64,000 nucleotides of DNA, taken from Glebionis coronaria. Lineage: Eukaryota; Streptophyta; Magnoliopsida; Asterales; Asteraceae. Both the position numbers and the translations under genes were made by a program. Below are positions 47,027-57,678 of the stretch, in pieces. The DNA lies in contig CM046881.1 of assembly GCA_025667525.1 (NCBI GenBank), forward strand, positions 500,113,627 to 500,177,626. Reading direction: 5' to 3'. Each line of letters starts with the position of its first letter. The first letter of the stretch is position 1. The notes under the pieces were generated by a model. The model did no database searches. It saw only the letters and a list, made by a program, of their open reading frames with translations, and had not been told where the DNA came from.

Positions 47027-48178
47027 TTAAAACCTTTGCTTGCAGCATTCTAAGATTACTTTTATACACTCGCCATTGGTGTTCAGTGAAGTTTTCCGGT
47101 GTTTCGAGTAAATCGAATGCAAAAGCTCATTATCTGTATACATTTTCTCTTGATCATCAAGCCGATTGATGCCATTAGCTTCATTCAACTTATTTGAAGC
47201 TTGTTGAAACAAGCTCGATTTCAACCTAAACTTTACGATCCTACGCCTCTCACTCAACATTGTAAAACGAACCTTGTCTATAGTTTCCCCTTGAGTTATG
47301 TGGAATCTTCACTGCCAAAGTTGACAATAAAGAAAATTAAATGGATAATAATAGTAAGTAATTGTACTATGAACAAAAAAATCATTTTTAGCTTAATGTA
47401 TTACCCAGAGTTCTGCCATAAGCATAAAAGCACAAATCTTTTTATATTCCTTCCAGTCCTTAACATTCGGTGGGCATAGACTCGGTTGACTGAGAATTAA
47501 GATGATGAACCTTGAACATAAGCCTCTAACATTTTTTATTAGCTGATAATTTTTATTAACATGATCCAACACCCTTTCATCTACTTTCAGCTTATACACA
47601 TCTTTTGCGGTCATTTTTTGTATCCTGATAATGGTTTCATTCCTATCTATAAGATTATCATATTGTTAGAATATAATATACAAACACATGGCTAATTTGT
47701 GTCAAAAAATGATTCTAGTTACCTATGATCTCAAACTCTGATAATAGATTCTATTCATATTGATCATCTAGAATCATCTGAACCTCTGACAATACATCTT
47801 GATTATGGTTCAAAAGTGAATTTGATGATGAATATTGGTGTAACGTTAGCTCGTGTACTGTAGGTTGGGATTGTGATGATTGTGAATGGGAAGAGGATGA
47901 GGTTGAAGAAGAGTTATGGCGCACATAAAGTTCAACTGAAGCTTGAAGAAAAGATGGGGAGGATAGAGAGTTTTGGCGCATTTCATAAAGAATGGAAGGT
48001 CGAATAAATGATTCAAACAATGATGATACCTGCCTGGTTTTGTTGTAAGGAAAAAAATGTTGAGCAGCTGCTTAAAATGGGTGATTGGTGTTGTTATAAA
48101 GAACAGAAGGTCGAACATTTGCTTGAAATGAGTGACTGGTGTTGTTAATCCAACAACCTTCCTGAGAACCTTGACGAT
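47027..48178 (-). pseudogene. Unrecognised gene fragment with three exon-like blocks
   Basis: Blocks on the minus strand: about 48020-47723 (Ser/Gln-rich, ending DVLSEVQMILDDQYE then a TAG), 47646-47405 (RNETIIRIQKMTAKDVYKLK ... VKDWKEYKKICAFMLMAEL) and 47311-47027 (HITQGETIDKVRFTMLSERR ... ECIKVILECCKQRF). Junctions have GT/AG ends (donors at 47722 and 47404, acceptors at 47647-47648 and 47312-47313) and the frames connect, but the first block has a TAG and the third begins with TGA. Composition (Lys/Arg/Leu/Glu rich) is protein-like. I do not recognise the family. It could be a host gene piece captured by the CACTA element or an upstream part of another element. The Athila LTR cuts it at 48178. 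Confidence 0.4.
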
Positions 48179-51100
48179 TGATGAGATGACATTTATACAT
48201 GATCTCATCGTTCTTTTCGGGCTTTAAATGCATAAAAATGTCATAATATACCATATATATGCTTGTGTTTGTTTACTTGTGTATTTTAGGTATGGATATC
48301 GTGAAAAAGACAAAAGATCACAAGATACAAGGAAAAACGGACACAAGAAACGAAGCCGTACAAAGAACCGGGCCCTAATCATGGAAAATTCAACAAATAC
48401 CCTTGAAGACTTGAAGACAAACAAGATTGATCCTCAATTATTGAAGAAATGACACTTAAAACCCTTTTATATTAATAATTACAAGTTTGGTCCCTTAAGT
48501 TTGTCAAAATTACACAAAAGGTCCTTCAACTTTGAAGAAATGGCAAGATTAGTCCCTCAACAAATCCAAATTGCCAACAATGGTCCCTCATGAAGTTTAA
48601 GTTGCATTAAAGACCTTTGAAGATCAACATTGTCCAAAATCAGCCCTTTAAATATGCAAAAGTTCTAAAAATAACCCTTGATACACCTTTTGGAAAGTTT
48701 TGTGCAAAAAATGTCAAGTTGTGAAAGTTAAATACAAAGGGAATAGAACTTTGTGGCTGAAAAACGTTTTATACATGTTTTCTGAAAATACAAGGGTTAA
48801 ACATGGGCATTTGAAACATTCAAACAAGAAATGCGCCAAACACTTCCCCAATCCTACAAAAACGGATCAAAACATTTACTATTCACCCTTATGAACCCAG
48901 TTTTACCTTCACTTAAAACAAAGGGTAAATAAAAATTACCCACACCCACACTTGATTCGCATGTGCAGAAACTAATCCCACACACAAAACCCTCACTCCC
49001 ACTACTCCCTGGACCCCACACTCAACGTTCTCAACAAATGAAAACACAACTTGTCCTCCAAGTAAAATGACGTGGCCAAATCAACAGCCTAGACTCTTTG
49101 CTTCATAACAAAGCTGAAATGAACGTCCAAGATGAATTTGAACAGCTCATTCCATCAAAACGTCTAGAAGGACTTAGGGCATTTAGGGAATTTCACTTCT
49201 AGGGTTTGTGAATAGTGTTTAGCCAGGCATTTGCCTATAAAAGGAGACCTCAACATGTGAGAGTCCCTTTGTTCCAGTTTTAGGCTATTATCTTTGTAAT
49301 TCCTATTTAAGCTTAAATAAAATTTGAATTTCTGAAATTGTGAAATCTCTTTTTGATTTAATTAAAAGTTTGGTGTTTGAGTAGCCTAATTCTGAGTTCC
49401 ATTTGATTGTTAAGGCCTACCTTAATCTTGTGGTTAAGGCACGTCTTGGTTCATAAGGTTTTTAAGGTTTGAATACCTTGAAATCCTAGGTTCTGTTTTG
49501 GCTTATTTTGTGTACTAACCCTTGGCCATTAGCTATAAGCTCTTACAAGCTTGTTGACACCAAGCTTGTGAAGGGATTAGAGCCCTTGGTTGAGTTGCTT
49601 GCTGCTTGTGTTGAAGATATAAAGTCCTTGAGGTTCTACTTTGAACCATCAACCAAGGCAGTTTGCATCATCTTTGTTGAAGTACCTTGGTCTTGTTCTA
49701 GTTGTTGAACAAGGTCCAAGGAGCATTGCTGGCCTTCCTAGGATGTTGTGGAAGGCAGGTATTATCCCTTGATTAAGATTCCTCTCAAAATTTCATGTTT
49801 ATGACTGTTTTTGATTTGGTGCTTGATTTTGAGTATTTGTGTTTGGGCTGGTGATTTTTGAGTTTGATTGTGTTAGTTGCTATTGTTTAAGTGTTTTTTA
49901 TTATTAAAATCAGTAGGTTATTAGTTAAAATCACAAGTTTCTTTGTTAAGTGGTAGATTAAGGAGTGTTTTGGGTTTACTGCATAAGTTAGGATTGTGGT
50001 TTTTTAAGTGCTTGTTTTGTGTAAGCAAGTGTTGGTATATGTTATTTAGGTGCTAGTGTTCATCTGTTTGCAGGTTTTGAGGATTTGATCACATAGATTC
50101 ATTATTTGGCTATAAAATCTTTAAAACTTGGTAAAATTGGCTAGGATTTTGAGGACACCTAGATCTAAGCATGGGCTAGGGCTAACAAGTGCTAAATCTT
50201 AGTTAATCACATCAGGGAAGAAGGATTTGAGGCTTGAAATTGGATCAAGTGTCAAGTATATCAGCAAACTTCTTTCTGCATATGTTCATTGTTCATCAGT
50301 AACTTTTCATGCTTTGATCTTGTTGTTTACTTTGATTCAGTGTTTGATTCTTGTTGCTTTGTGTTTGTTCTTAGTTTATATAGCTTGTGTATGCATCCTG
50401 TTAAGTTTGGTTGGCGTATTGTGGCTAAATCTGCTTATTAAGTGCTTAACTGCTTATTTCCATATCTGGTGCATATCTGGTGACTGTTGGCTTATTGTGG
50501 CTTATTGTGTGAACCAATTTGTGATTTTATTGTTGCTTTTGACTCCTTGTGATTCACTGATCACAAGGGTGCCTTTGTTTCCAATTGAATCAAACCAGAA
50601 CTCTCAAATAAGCTTGGTCAAATAGTCAAAGCAGTGGGAACTCCTTTCCCCTGCTAGTTGCCACTGCTAGTGTAAAACTGGTGTCAGCTTATTAATAAGC
50701 TATAATAGCTTATTCCAACCTGCAACAACTCTGTTTTTGTAATAGGTGCTCATATTTTGACCCATTTGTTCATACTGGAGCATTTGGTGGGTTGAATTTA
50801 GGGTTTGACTAGAAAACCAACTCCATTGACTTTTACATAAGTTCATTTGTGCTTATTCTGGCTTATTGGTTGTGCTTATTGGATTTTTGTTGATTGATTT
50901 TGCTTATTGAGTCCATTTGAAAGCTTTTGCAAGTTGAATCAAGTCCTGAGGTGCCCTAAATCTCTAAAACGACTATTTTGTCTTTTAGTGAAATTTTTCT
51001 TTGCTTATTTCTGGCTTATTGAGTGAGCTTTTTCAAAAATTCTTTTTACAGATCTCATAAGCATCCCAAAAGAAGGTTGTGTGTCAAATTAGAGCTTATG

Positions 51101-52125
51101 GCATTAGCTTATGACTTAATAGGCTGAAAAGCGCAATAAGAATAAGCTGTTTGTTAAATAAGCTGTGATAAGCTCATTTTCAGCTTTTGGGCCTTTAGAG
51201 TTTTGTTCTTAGAATTGAATTTTAAGTCAGATAGGGCTTTTCCAAGTCAATTGGGCCAAGTTTGACTTTTTGGGCCCAAAAGCCCAATTTGGTTGACTGT
51301 TTTTGGTTTTGGCCCATTTGAGGGCCCAATAGGGGTATTTTGGTAATTTCACTTTGATTTTCTGATTATTTAGGTTAAAATAAACTAGTTTGCAAGTTTT
51401 TAGAATTTTTTATAATTTTTGGATTTTTAATATTATTTTAATATTATTTTATTATTATTTTTAAAATTTCACATTTTCCAACTTTTTACATTTTTCTTAG
51501 GTTAATTACATTAAAATAGGATTTTATCAACTTTTAGAATAATTTTATCACTTTTAGATTAATTTTTATAATTATTTTAAGTTTTAATAGTTTTTAAATC
51601 ATTTTAAATAGTTTTTGTTAGTTTAAAAATTTCTAAAAATAGTTTTTAATCTTTTTAGGTCATCTTAGAGGTTTACCAATTGAAAAATCTTTATTTGGGC
51701 TTTCTGATAATTTATTTGATTTTTAGGGCTTTAATTAGCATTTAAAAATTGAATATTTAATTATTTAAAAGGTTTGAAAAAGTTTTGATCATTGGTAAAC
51801 TCTTAGTTTATTATCTTTGATTTTTGGTGAATTTTCGGTAATTTTAAGAATTAATTTTTATTTTTGTGGTTTTTAAGGTTCTACGTCTTAACTTTCAAGT
51901 AGTGTTTATTTTTATTTTTACGTCTTCGTTATCTTATTTTCTCATCCCCTTCTAAACTAATCATTAATCACAAACATTTAACAAGTTTTTCACAACACAT
52001 ATATCTCCTTGGGAAACGAACTTGGAATCCATAAGGGTCATTAGTGTTGATTTTCCTAAATCATCACTCGATACTTTCCCTATTTACCCTCCTTTTCCTA
52101 AAGGTGTGGTAAAACACTACAATCA
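48179..52125 (+). repeat. 5' LTR of Athila element A2 (about 3.95 kb)
   Basis: Starts TGATGAGATG, ends ATCA before the PBS. Terminal palindrome at 48180-48209; TATA box TATAAAAG at 49236-49243; AATAAA at 49316-49321. Upstream of the TATA box lie several GGTCCCT/GGTCCTT half-sites (48490-48680); downstream the GCTTATT heptamer recurs (50430-51180). No gene inside: the 132-codon frame at 50227-50625 is hydrophobic low-complexity with no domain. Confidence 0.88.
49236..49243 (+). promoter_or_regulatory. TATA box of the A2 LTR
   Basis: TATAAAAG in a GCCTATAAAAGGAG context, with AATAAA 73 bases downstream, the usual U3/R spacing for plant LTRs. Confidence 0.65.
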
Positions 52126-52129
52126 ATTT

Positions 52130-52147
52130 TGGCGCCGCTGCCGGGGA
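52130..52147 (+). promoter_or_regulatory. Primer binding site of element A2
   Basis: TGGCGCCGCTGCCGGGGA, four bases after the LTR end. Same as the A1 PBS apart from the last base. Confidence 0.88.
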
Positions 52148-52864
52148 GGTGTGTCGTGATTAATTTGCATTGTTGTTTTTAATATTAACCAAATAGTATT
52201 TGTATTAGTAGAACTCTACTAATACGTATTATCGGTTTTCTTGGTTTTTCTTGTACTAATATTATTACTATATTGTATTAAGTATCACAATAAATTCACA
52301 ATATCTCCAAAAGTGTGAAAACACAACCTTAATTGGGATTTCATCACTCAATTATTGTATTCGAATCTCAAACAAAAAGAAAAGGCAAAAATAGATAAAT
52401 ACTTTCGTGAAGCTCGATTTTGAAATATACAAACTATAAGGTGGGTATAAGGCGGGTATTATAAAATATACCCTAAGGAAAAAGGCTCTTAAGTGCTTCG
52501 TGCCGCCTCGTTTCCCCGCTTGCTTGTAAGTATTCTGAGATTGAAGGCTAATCGAGGGTTTTGCCGCCCAAAGTATTATTACGTATAATATATTTGCTTG
52601 GTTTCTTTGTGATTAAACCCTCTTGAACAATTTGGTTTTCACCAAAGTTCTAAAGTCATTAGAAGGCGTTCACTCCACATGATCGTTTTCATTCCTTTGA
52701 GGCTTCTTTAATCAAGAGTTTGATTCGAGGAGAGATTTTGTAGATTGTTGTCTACGAAGATACACCAAAATCCAAAAAAAAATTAAATATCATCAAAAAC
52801 ACAAAAAATTTGAAAATTCACAAAACACCCAAAAAGAATCTTCTTTGCTCACCTCCCATTCTTC
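52148..52864 (+). other. Untranslated leader of element A2 with hairpin
   Basis: Non-coding; collinear with 601-1329 on the other strand. Contains the hairpin GTATTAGTAGA / TCTACTAATAC (52202-52212, 52215-52225) about 55 bases after the PBS. Confidence 0.75.
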
Positions 52865-54307
52865 GTGAAGTTTATGATCACTCGTAATCAAGCAAAACGA
52901 GCTCGTAAACGACTTCAAAAGCAAGCCAATCAAGAGACGTTGATTGTTGAAGAACCTCCAATTGTTGAACCTATTGTAGAACAAGAAATTGTCATGGCTA
53001 ATCGTACTATGATGGAGTTGCTACAAGCACCCACCGAGGGTTTTGGAGAGGCTATTGTAATTCCCGCCATCCTTGCGGAGAATTTCGAGATTAAGACGGG
53101 TTTAATGTCGATGTTGCAAGCAAATAAGTTTAGAGGTCATGAGAAAGACAACCCGCATTACCATATTAGGAATTTTAACCGTCTCACCGCCACTAGAAAG
53201 TTTAAGGATGTTCCACATGACGCCATTAAGATGATGTTGTTTCCATACTCGTTAGATGGACCCGCAAAAATTTGGCTCGAGAAAGAACCGCCAAATTCGA
53301 TTTTGACATGGGCCGATCTCGTTTCTAAGTTTGTGAACAAGTTTTTTCCACCATCTAAAACAACACACTTGAAAAATGAGATTTCACGATTTGTGCAAAG
53401 AAATAATGAAAGTTTTTCAATGGCATGGGAACGATTTAAAGAAATGTTACATGAATGTCCACACCATGATTTTACGGAATTGCATCAAGTGGATACTTTT
53501 TATAATGGGCTTAATGATCATGAACGAGATTATTTGAATGCCGCCGCGGGTGGTAATTTTTTGTGCAAGACGACAAATGAGGCTTTACAAATCATTGAGA
53601 ATAGATCTAAGGTTTATAACCCTCGTAACACACCGAGTGTTGCCAATTTGGGTTCGTCATCATCGTCACAATCGTCTCGTAGCATTAATGCCTTACATGA
53701 TGAAGCTAATGAAGAAAATCGGTTTTTTGATAGATTTGCTAATCTAATGTCCCATTGGAAGGCTCAAGAAGCTTCCAATTCCGCTTCGGTTAAAGCGGTT
53801 GCTAAGAGTTGTTTATCTTGTGGGGGAGCTCATGATCTTTCCGAGTGCATTACCGCGGATGGTAACACTTCGAGTGCTTATGTAGCAACGGGAACTTATA
53901 ACCAAAACGGCCAAGGTTCCCGCCAAAATCAAGCTCCAACAAACCAAAATGTTAACAATTATCGAAACAACAACCAAGGTAATTACCAAGGCAATTCACG
54001 CAATTACAACAAAGGGAATTATCAAAATGGGAATGGACAAATTTCTAATCAAAACCAAAACCGTGATTTTCAAAACACTACACAAGGTTTTCAAAATGCT
54101 CACACTAAAAATTTGCAAGGAGAATTTTTGGATTTTGCTAAAGCAAATGATGCTAAATTTAATAACATGCAACGTGAGATGATTAGCTTAAGATCCGAGT
54201 TGAAAAACGAGCTAAAAATGAACTTGCTAATGAACTTAAAACTCATGCAAACAAAATGGAAGGAAATGTCCAACGTCTTCGACAAAATCAACAAAATATG
54301 GAATTAG
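52865..54307 (+). pseudogene. Athila Gag of element A2, nearly complete
   Basis: 480-codon open frame. Basic N-terminus (RNQAKRARKRLQKQ), conserved capsid region (TMMELLQAPTEG, GPAKIWLEKE, FVNKFFPPSKTTHLKNE, ESFSMAWERFKEMLHECP, DTFYNGL), knuckle C-x2-C-x3-H-x4-C (about 53810-53848) and an Asn/Gln-rich tail with GNYQ repeats. The start at 52865 fits the A1 start by position and basic sequence; an in-frame ATG at 52874 does not matter. A one-base deletion near 54217-54225 shifts the frame into 54308, while the true downstream reading continues in the frame of 54256-55452. Otherwise well preserved, so the copy is fairly young. Confidence 0.9.
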
Positions 54308-55452
54308 GACAACATGAGATTAAGCAAGAGTTATTAAAAGCGGATGCTAGGCAATCAAAATTTGAGGACCGAATGGCTAAGATGTTTGAAGAAATCATGT
54401 GTAAACCCTCTTCCTCGGCTGGTCTTCCTAGTGATACCATTGCAAACCCGAAGGGAGAAATGAAGGTTATTACTACACGAAGTGGTAAAAATTTCAAGGA
54501 ACCAATCTCTCGTCCAAGTACTTCTACGGAGAAGGAAATCGAGAAAGAACCCGAGGTGATGGTCGAAAAGGAGCACATTACAATCCCACGAAGTACCGCT
54601 CATACCACACCTACGGTTGAACCAATACCAATTGTGGAACCCAAGTTTCCAAGGCCGTTGCCTAATGACCAACCCACACCACCTTTACCTTACCCTTCGA
54701 GACGTAACAAAGAGAAAGCACAAGAACGGAACAATTATCAATTTGAGCTATTTATGAAAATGTTTCGTGATATGCATTTTAACATAAGTTTTGCTGACGC
54801 TCTTATCATGATGCCTCGATTTGCCGCAAACTTCAAAAGTATGCTAAACAACAAAGAGAAGTTACAACAATCGTCTAGTTGTTCATCGGTTTTTCTTAGC
54901 CGCATACCACAAAAAGTCGGTGATCCCGGTAAATTTTTGATTCCGTGTGCCATTCAAGATATGGAGGAATGCTACGCCTTGGCCGATCTTGGTGCTAGTA
55001 TTAATTTAATGCCTCTTGAGATTTTCAAATCGCTTTTGCTTCCGGCTCTTACTCCTTCGAACATGTCTATCGAGATGGCCGATCATTCTACGATTTTAGC
55101 ATGTGGAGTAGCCGAGGACGTTTTCGTTAAAGTCGGAAAGTTTTACTATCCCGTTGACTTTATCGTTGTAGACATTCCTATCGATCGAAAAGTTCCTCTC
55201 ATTTTGGGTCGTTCATTTTTGGATACATCAAGAGCACTTATCGATGTTCATACTCGAAAAATCACCCTTCGTTTCAATGAGGAAGAACTTGTCATCAATG
55301 CAACACAAAACTCCAATCTTTCTCATGTCTATTCTATTGCAACTTTAAACCATGGTGATTCAACCAATGTCGTGTGCAAAGAATTTTCACCAAGAGTTTT
55401 AGGAATGTCGCCAAAAACAATTTACCATTTCCTCCGCCGGTGGAGGTTATGA
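54256..55452 (+). pseudogene. Gag C-terminus and aspartic protease of element A2
   Basis: Overlaps the Gag frame because of the frameshift. A helical Gln-rich segment (VQRLRQNQQNMELGQHEIK), a Pro-rich linker, then the protease (about 54700-55310): ADLGASINLMP with catalytic Asp at 54984-54986, VFVKVGKFYYPVDFIVVD, VPLILGRSFLDTSRALIDV. Layout equals 23003-24233 in B2. The protease domain looks intact. Confidence 0.88.
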
Positions 55453-56189
55453 GTGTAAAGCCTACAAAGAAGAAACCGTCAATACTTGAATCGAAAAATC
55501 CTTCACCTCACCACGAACATTCATTCTTGAAAAGTGTTGATAAGTTGCCGGTTTCTACGGAAGATCCTTCGGATGATGAATATGTAGACCCCAATGGGGA
55601 AGTTTTCTTCATCGATAAACGTTTTGAGAACTTGCCACCACCAAAACCAAAACGGTTTACAAATGTGAGAATTTTTAGTGTGACTAACATCGTCTTAGAA
55701 ACACCAAATATTTTCGACATAATCAAAAAGGGTTTTCATAAGGAGAGTTCAAAAGATAAAAAAGGAAAAGATTTTAAATGTGATTTAATTGATTTTTCTA
55801 CAAATCTAACTCCGTCATCACCACGTGTTTTGAGTGCTACAAGCTCGTCTACTCCTTTTGACAATGCTTTGTGTGGTTTTAGTATGGGGGAAGCCCCTTA
55901 TGTTCCCTCATCCTTGTCCACCGAGGACGAGATATTCGATCCCGGAATTTCATGTAGAGGGAAATCTCGGTCTTCCACCGATGCAATAAATGGAAATGAT
56001 ATCTATTTGCTTGGTGCGAGTCTACCTCGAGTAGCTCAAAAATTTGTCTTACCAATTGTCCCACCCTTCTACTTCTCATCTCTTTTCTTCAAACTCTTTG
56101 AGTTTATGGCACATGTTGAAGTGGCGTTGAATTGTTTTTCCAATGAAAACGAGAACGCCATCTTCGATCCCGGTATTTTGCACCATTAA
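55374..56189 (+). pseudogene. Post-protease frame of A2, unknown, FDPGI motif twice
   Basis: Open frame overlapping the end of the protease frame; the natural reading probably passes into it after about 55440 (VEVMSVKPTKKKPS). It is Ser/Pro/Lys-rich with acidic patches, then a hydrophobic C-terminal segment (VLPIVPPFYFSSLFFKLFEF, about 56056-56110). The pentapeptide FDPGI occurs twice, at about 55935 and 56165. No RT motifs. It may be the linker that precedes RT in full-length relatives; I do not recognise a domain. Confidence 0.6.
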
Positions 56190-57678
56190 AGGACTTAGCC
56201 CTTAATACCGGTTGCTTTTTGGGCCTTGTTTATCATGTAAGCCCCACCAAAAATTGACCACACCATGATTTTCCCTAAATGTTCACATTTTAAGGGGATC
56301 GAGTCGAGCTCATGACTCGGTAATCAAACACGAGGTGCCTCGTGGGGGAGATCCCATGCTTATCCTTTATGCTCACTATTCACTAATAAGGGGACTTGTA
56401 CCCTTTCAACTCGTTGTCTCGTGGTTGTTTGTGATTGTGTTATCTAGATCATCATCATCATCTACGATTTAAGACTCTCGTGTTCGTTTACGTGAGCCTC
56501 CATCGTTCGTTTGAAGAAGTTTTTCACGAATCCATGACATATCCTTTATTGTTCTAACAATTATCTTTTAGCATACTTAATAAACGGCTTTAGATATATT
56601 GTTGATCACCCTTTCCATGCTAGATCCTAAGCATTCGACTCTTCGTCTCTAGTATGGGGGTGCTCCACCTTTAGACTCGAAACATTGAGGACAATGTTTA
56701 CTTTTAGTATGGGGGGGTGAATAGGTACTTGCTTTGCTACGCCCTCACGCTTTCAAACTTTCAATGTTTTGTTTTGCTAATAAGGCTAAAAATGGCCAAA
56801 TTTTAAAAATTTTCTTAGTTTTCATAAGTGTTTTTAAGACACGAATGTATATTTTCCGATGGGTAGAATAAGAGTTAATTTTTTACTTGATGGGCATTTG
56901 GAGCCATTTACATTCCTTAACCTGCTCAATTCAAGTTTTGCTAGACTTTTATATAGGGAGCTTTAAAACGCGAAAGTCTTAATTCATACGAGTTAAGTAC
57001 AAGAACTTTTCGCAAGTTCCTATAATTGATCCTAGAAAGTCACTTATCAAGGGAACTTTAAAACGCATTCTCTAAGCTTGAAAAAGTCCAAGAAAGTGCA
57101 AGATCCTATAGGTGGCTTGAAAACCCAAAACTTTGATTTGATATAGTCTTAATGAAAGCTAATCTAAATTTGGCTTAATTTTGACTTGCATGGCTAAGTA
57201 TTCACGAGTCTCTTTAATTAGAGGTCTTTATATAGTGAAGAACGAGAAATGATAGAGTTAGACAAGTGATCATGCTAAACGTAGAACATGAAAATGTTCT
57301 TTCAAAAACTCATATGTTTTTAATTGTGGCTTTTTCTTCCCATAAGATCAATGCATTAGGAATAAATCATAATTGCAATAAGTAAGGTCGTACGATTTGA
57401 AAGGTTACTTAGCCTCTAGCGCAAGATCGTTTAAAAGTTGCTCGGGGTTGAATAGAGTTCATAGCCAAGGCATAACTTATTGAAGCGGGACGCGAAGATT
57501 GGCGATTATCCAAAAAGGCCCTAACAAGGCATGAGGAGCTCTATTTTTGCTAAAGATCCAAAGATGATGTGAAGTATCATTATTCCTAAATCAATATGAA
57601 GGATCGAGACACACGACGAAAAGCAATTACTCCCCTAAAGATCATGGAGAAAGTCTATCCAAAAAGACCCTAACAAGG
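56190..57678 (+). other. Non-coding 3' region of element A2
   Basis: No gene. Includes GTATGGGGG tracts (near 56651 and 56709), the palindrome at 56680-56699, and a block from about 56930 that is similar to 30960-31700 of B2 (for example GTACGATTTGAAA, AGTTACTTAG-like and CAAGATCGTTTAAAAGTTGCT). Ends exactly after the second CCTAACAAGG, where the D LTR starts. Confidence 0.75.
56680..56699 (+). promoter_or_regulatory. Palindrome near polypurine tract (A2)
   Basis: Arms AAACATTG and CAATGTTT around loop AGGA, followed seven bases later by AGTATGGGGGGG. Same position and core as 30721-30744 in B2. Confidence 0.6.

Larger units (their letters stand above)
48179..57678 (+). mobile_element. Athila element A2, non-autonomous (gag-protease only)
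   Basis: 5' LTR, PBS, leader, gag, protease, an extra frame and a non-coding 3' region, then interruption by the LTR of element D. RT, RNase H and integrase, present between protease and 3' region in B2, are absent here. No 3' LTR is in the window, so the right border and target duplication (candidate ACGAT, 48174-48178) are unconfirmed. Same family as A1. Confidence 0.85.

Noticed and set aside
50227..50625. 132-codon plus-strand frame in the A2 LTR as a membrane protein gene
   Set aside because: Leu/Ile/Cys-rich but with no signal, domain or codon pattern; it sits in the GCTTATT-rich leader part of an LTR, where T-rich sequence gives hydrophobic frames by chance.
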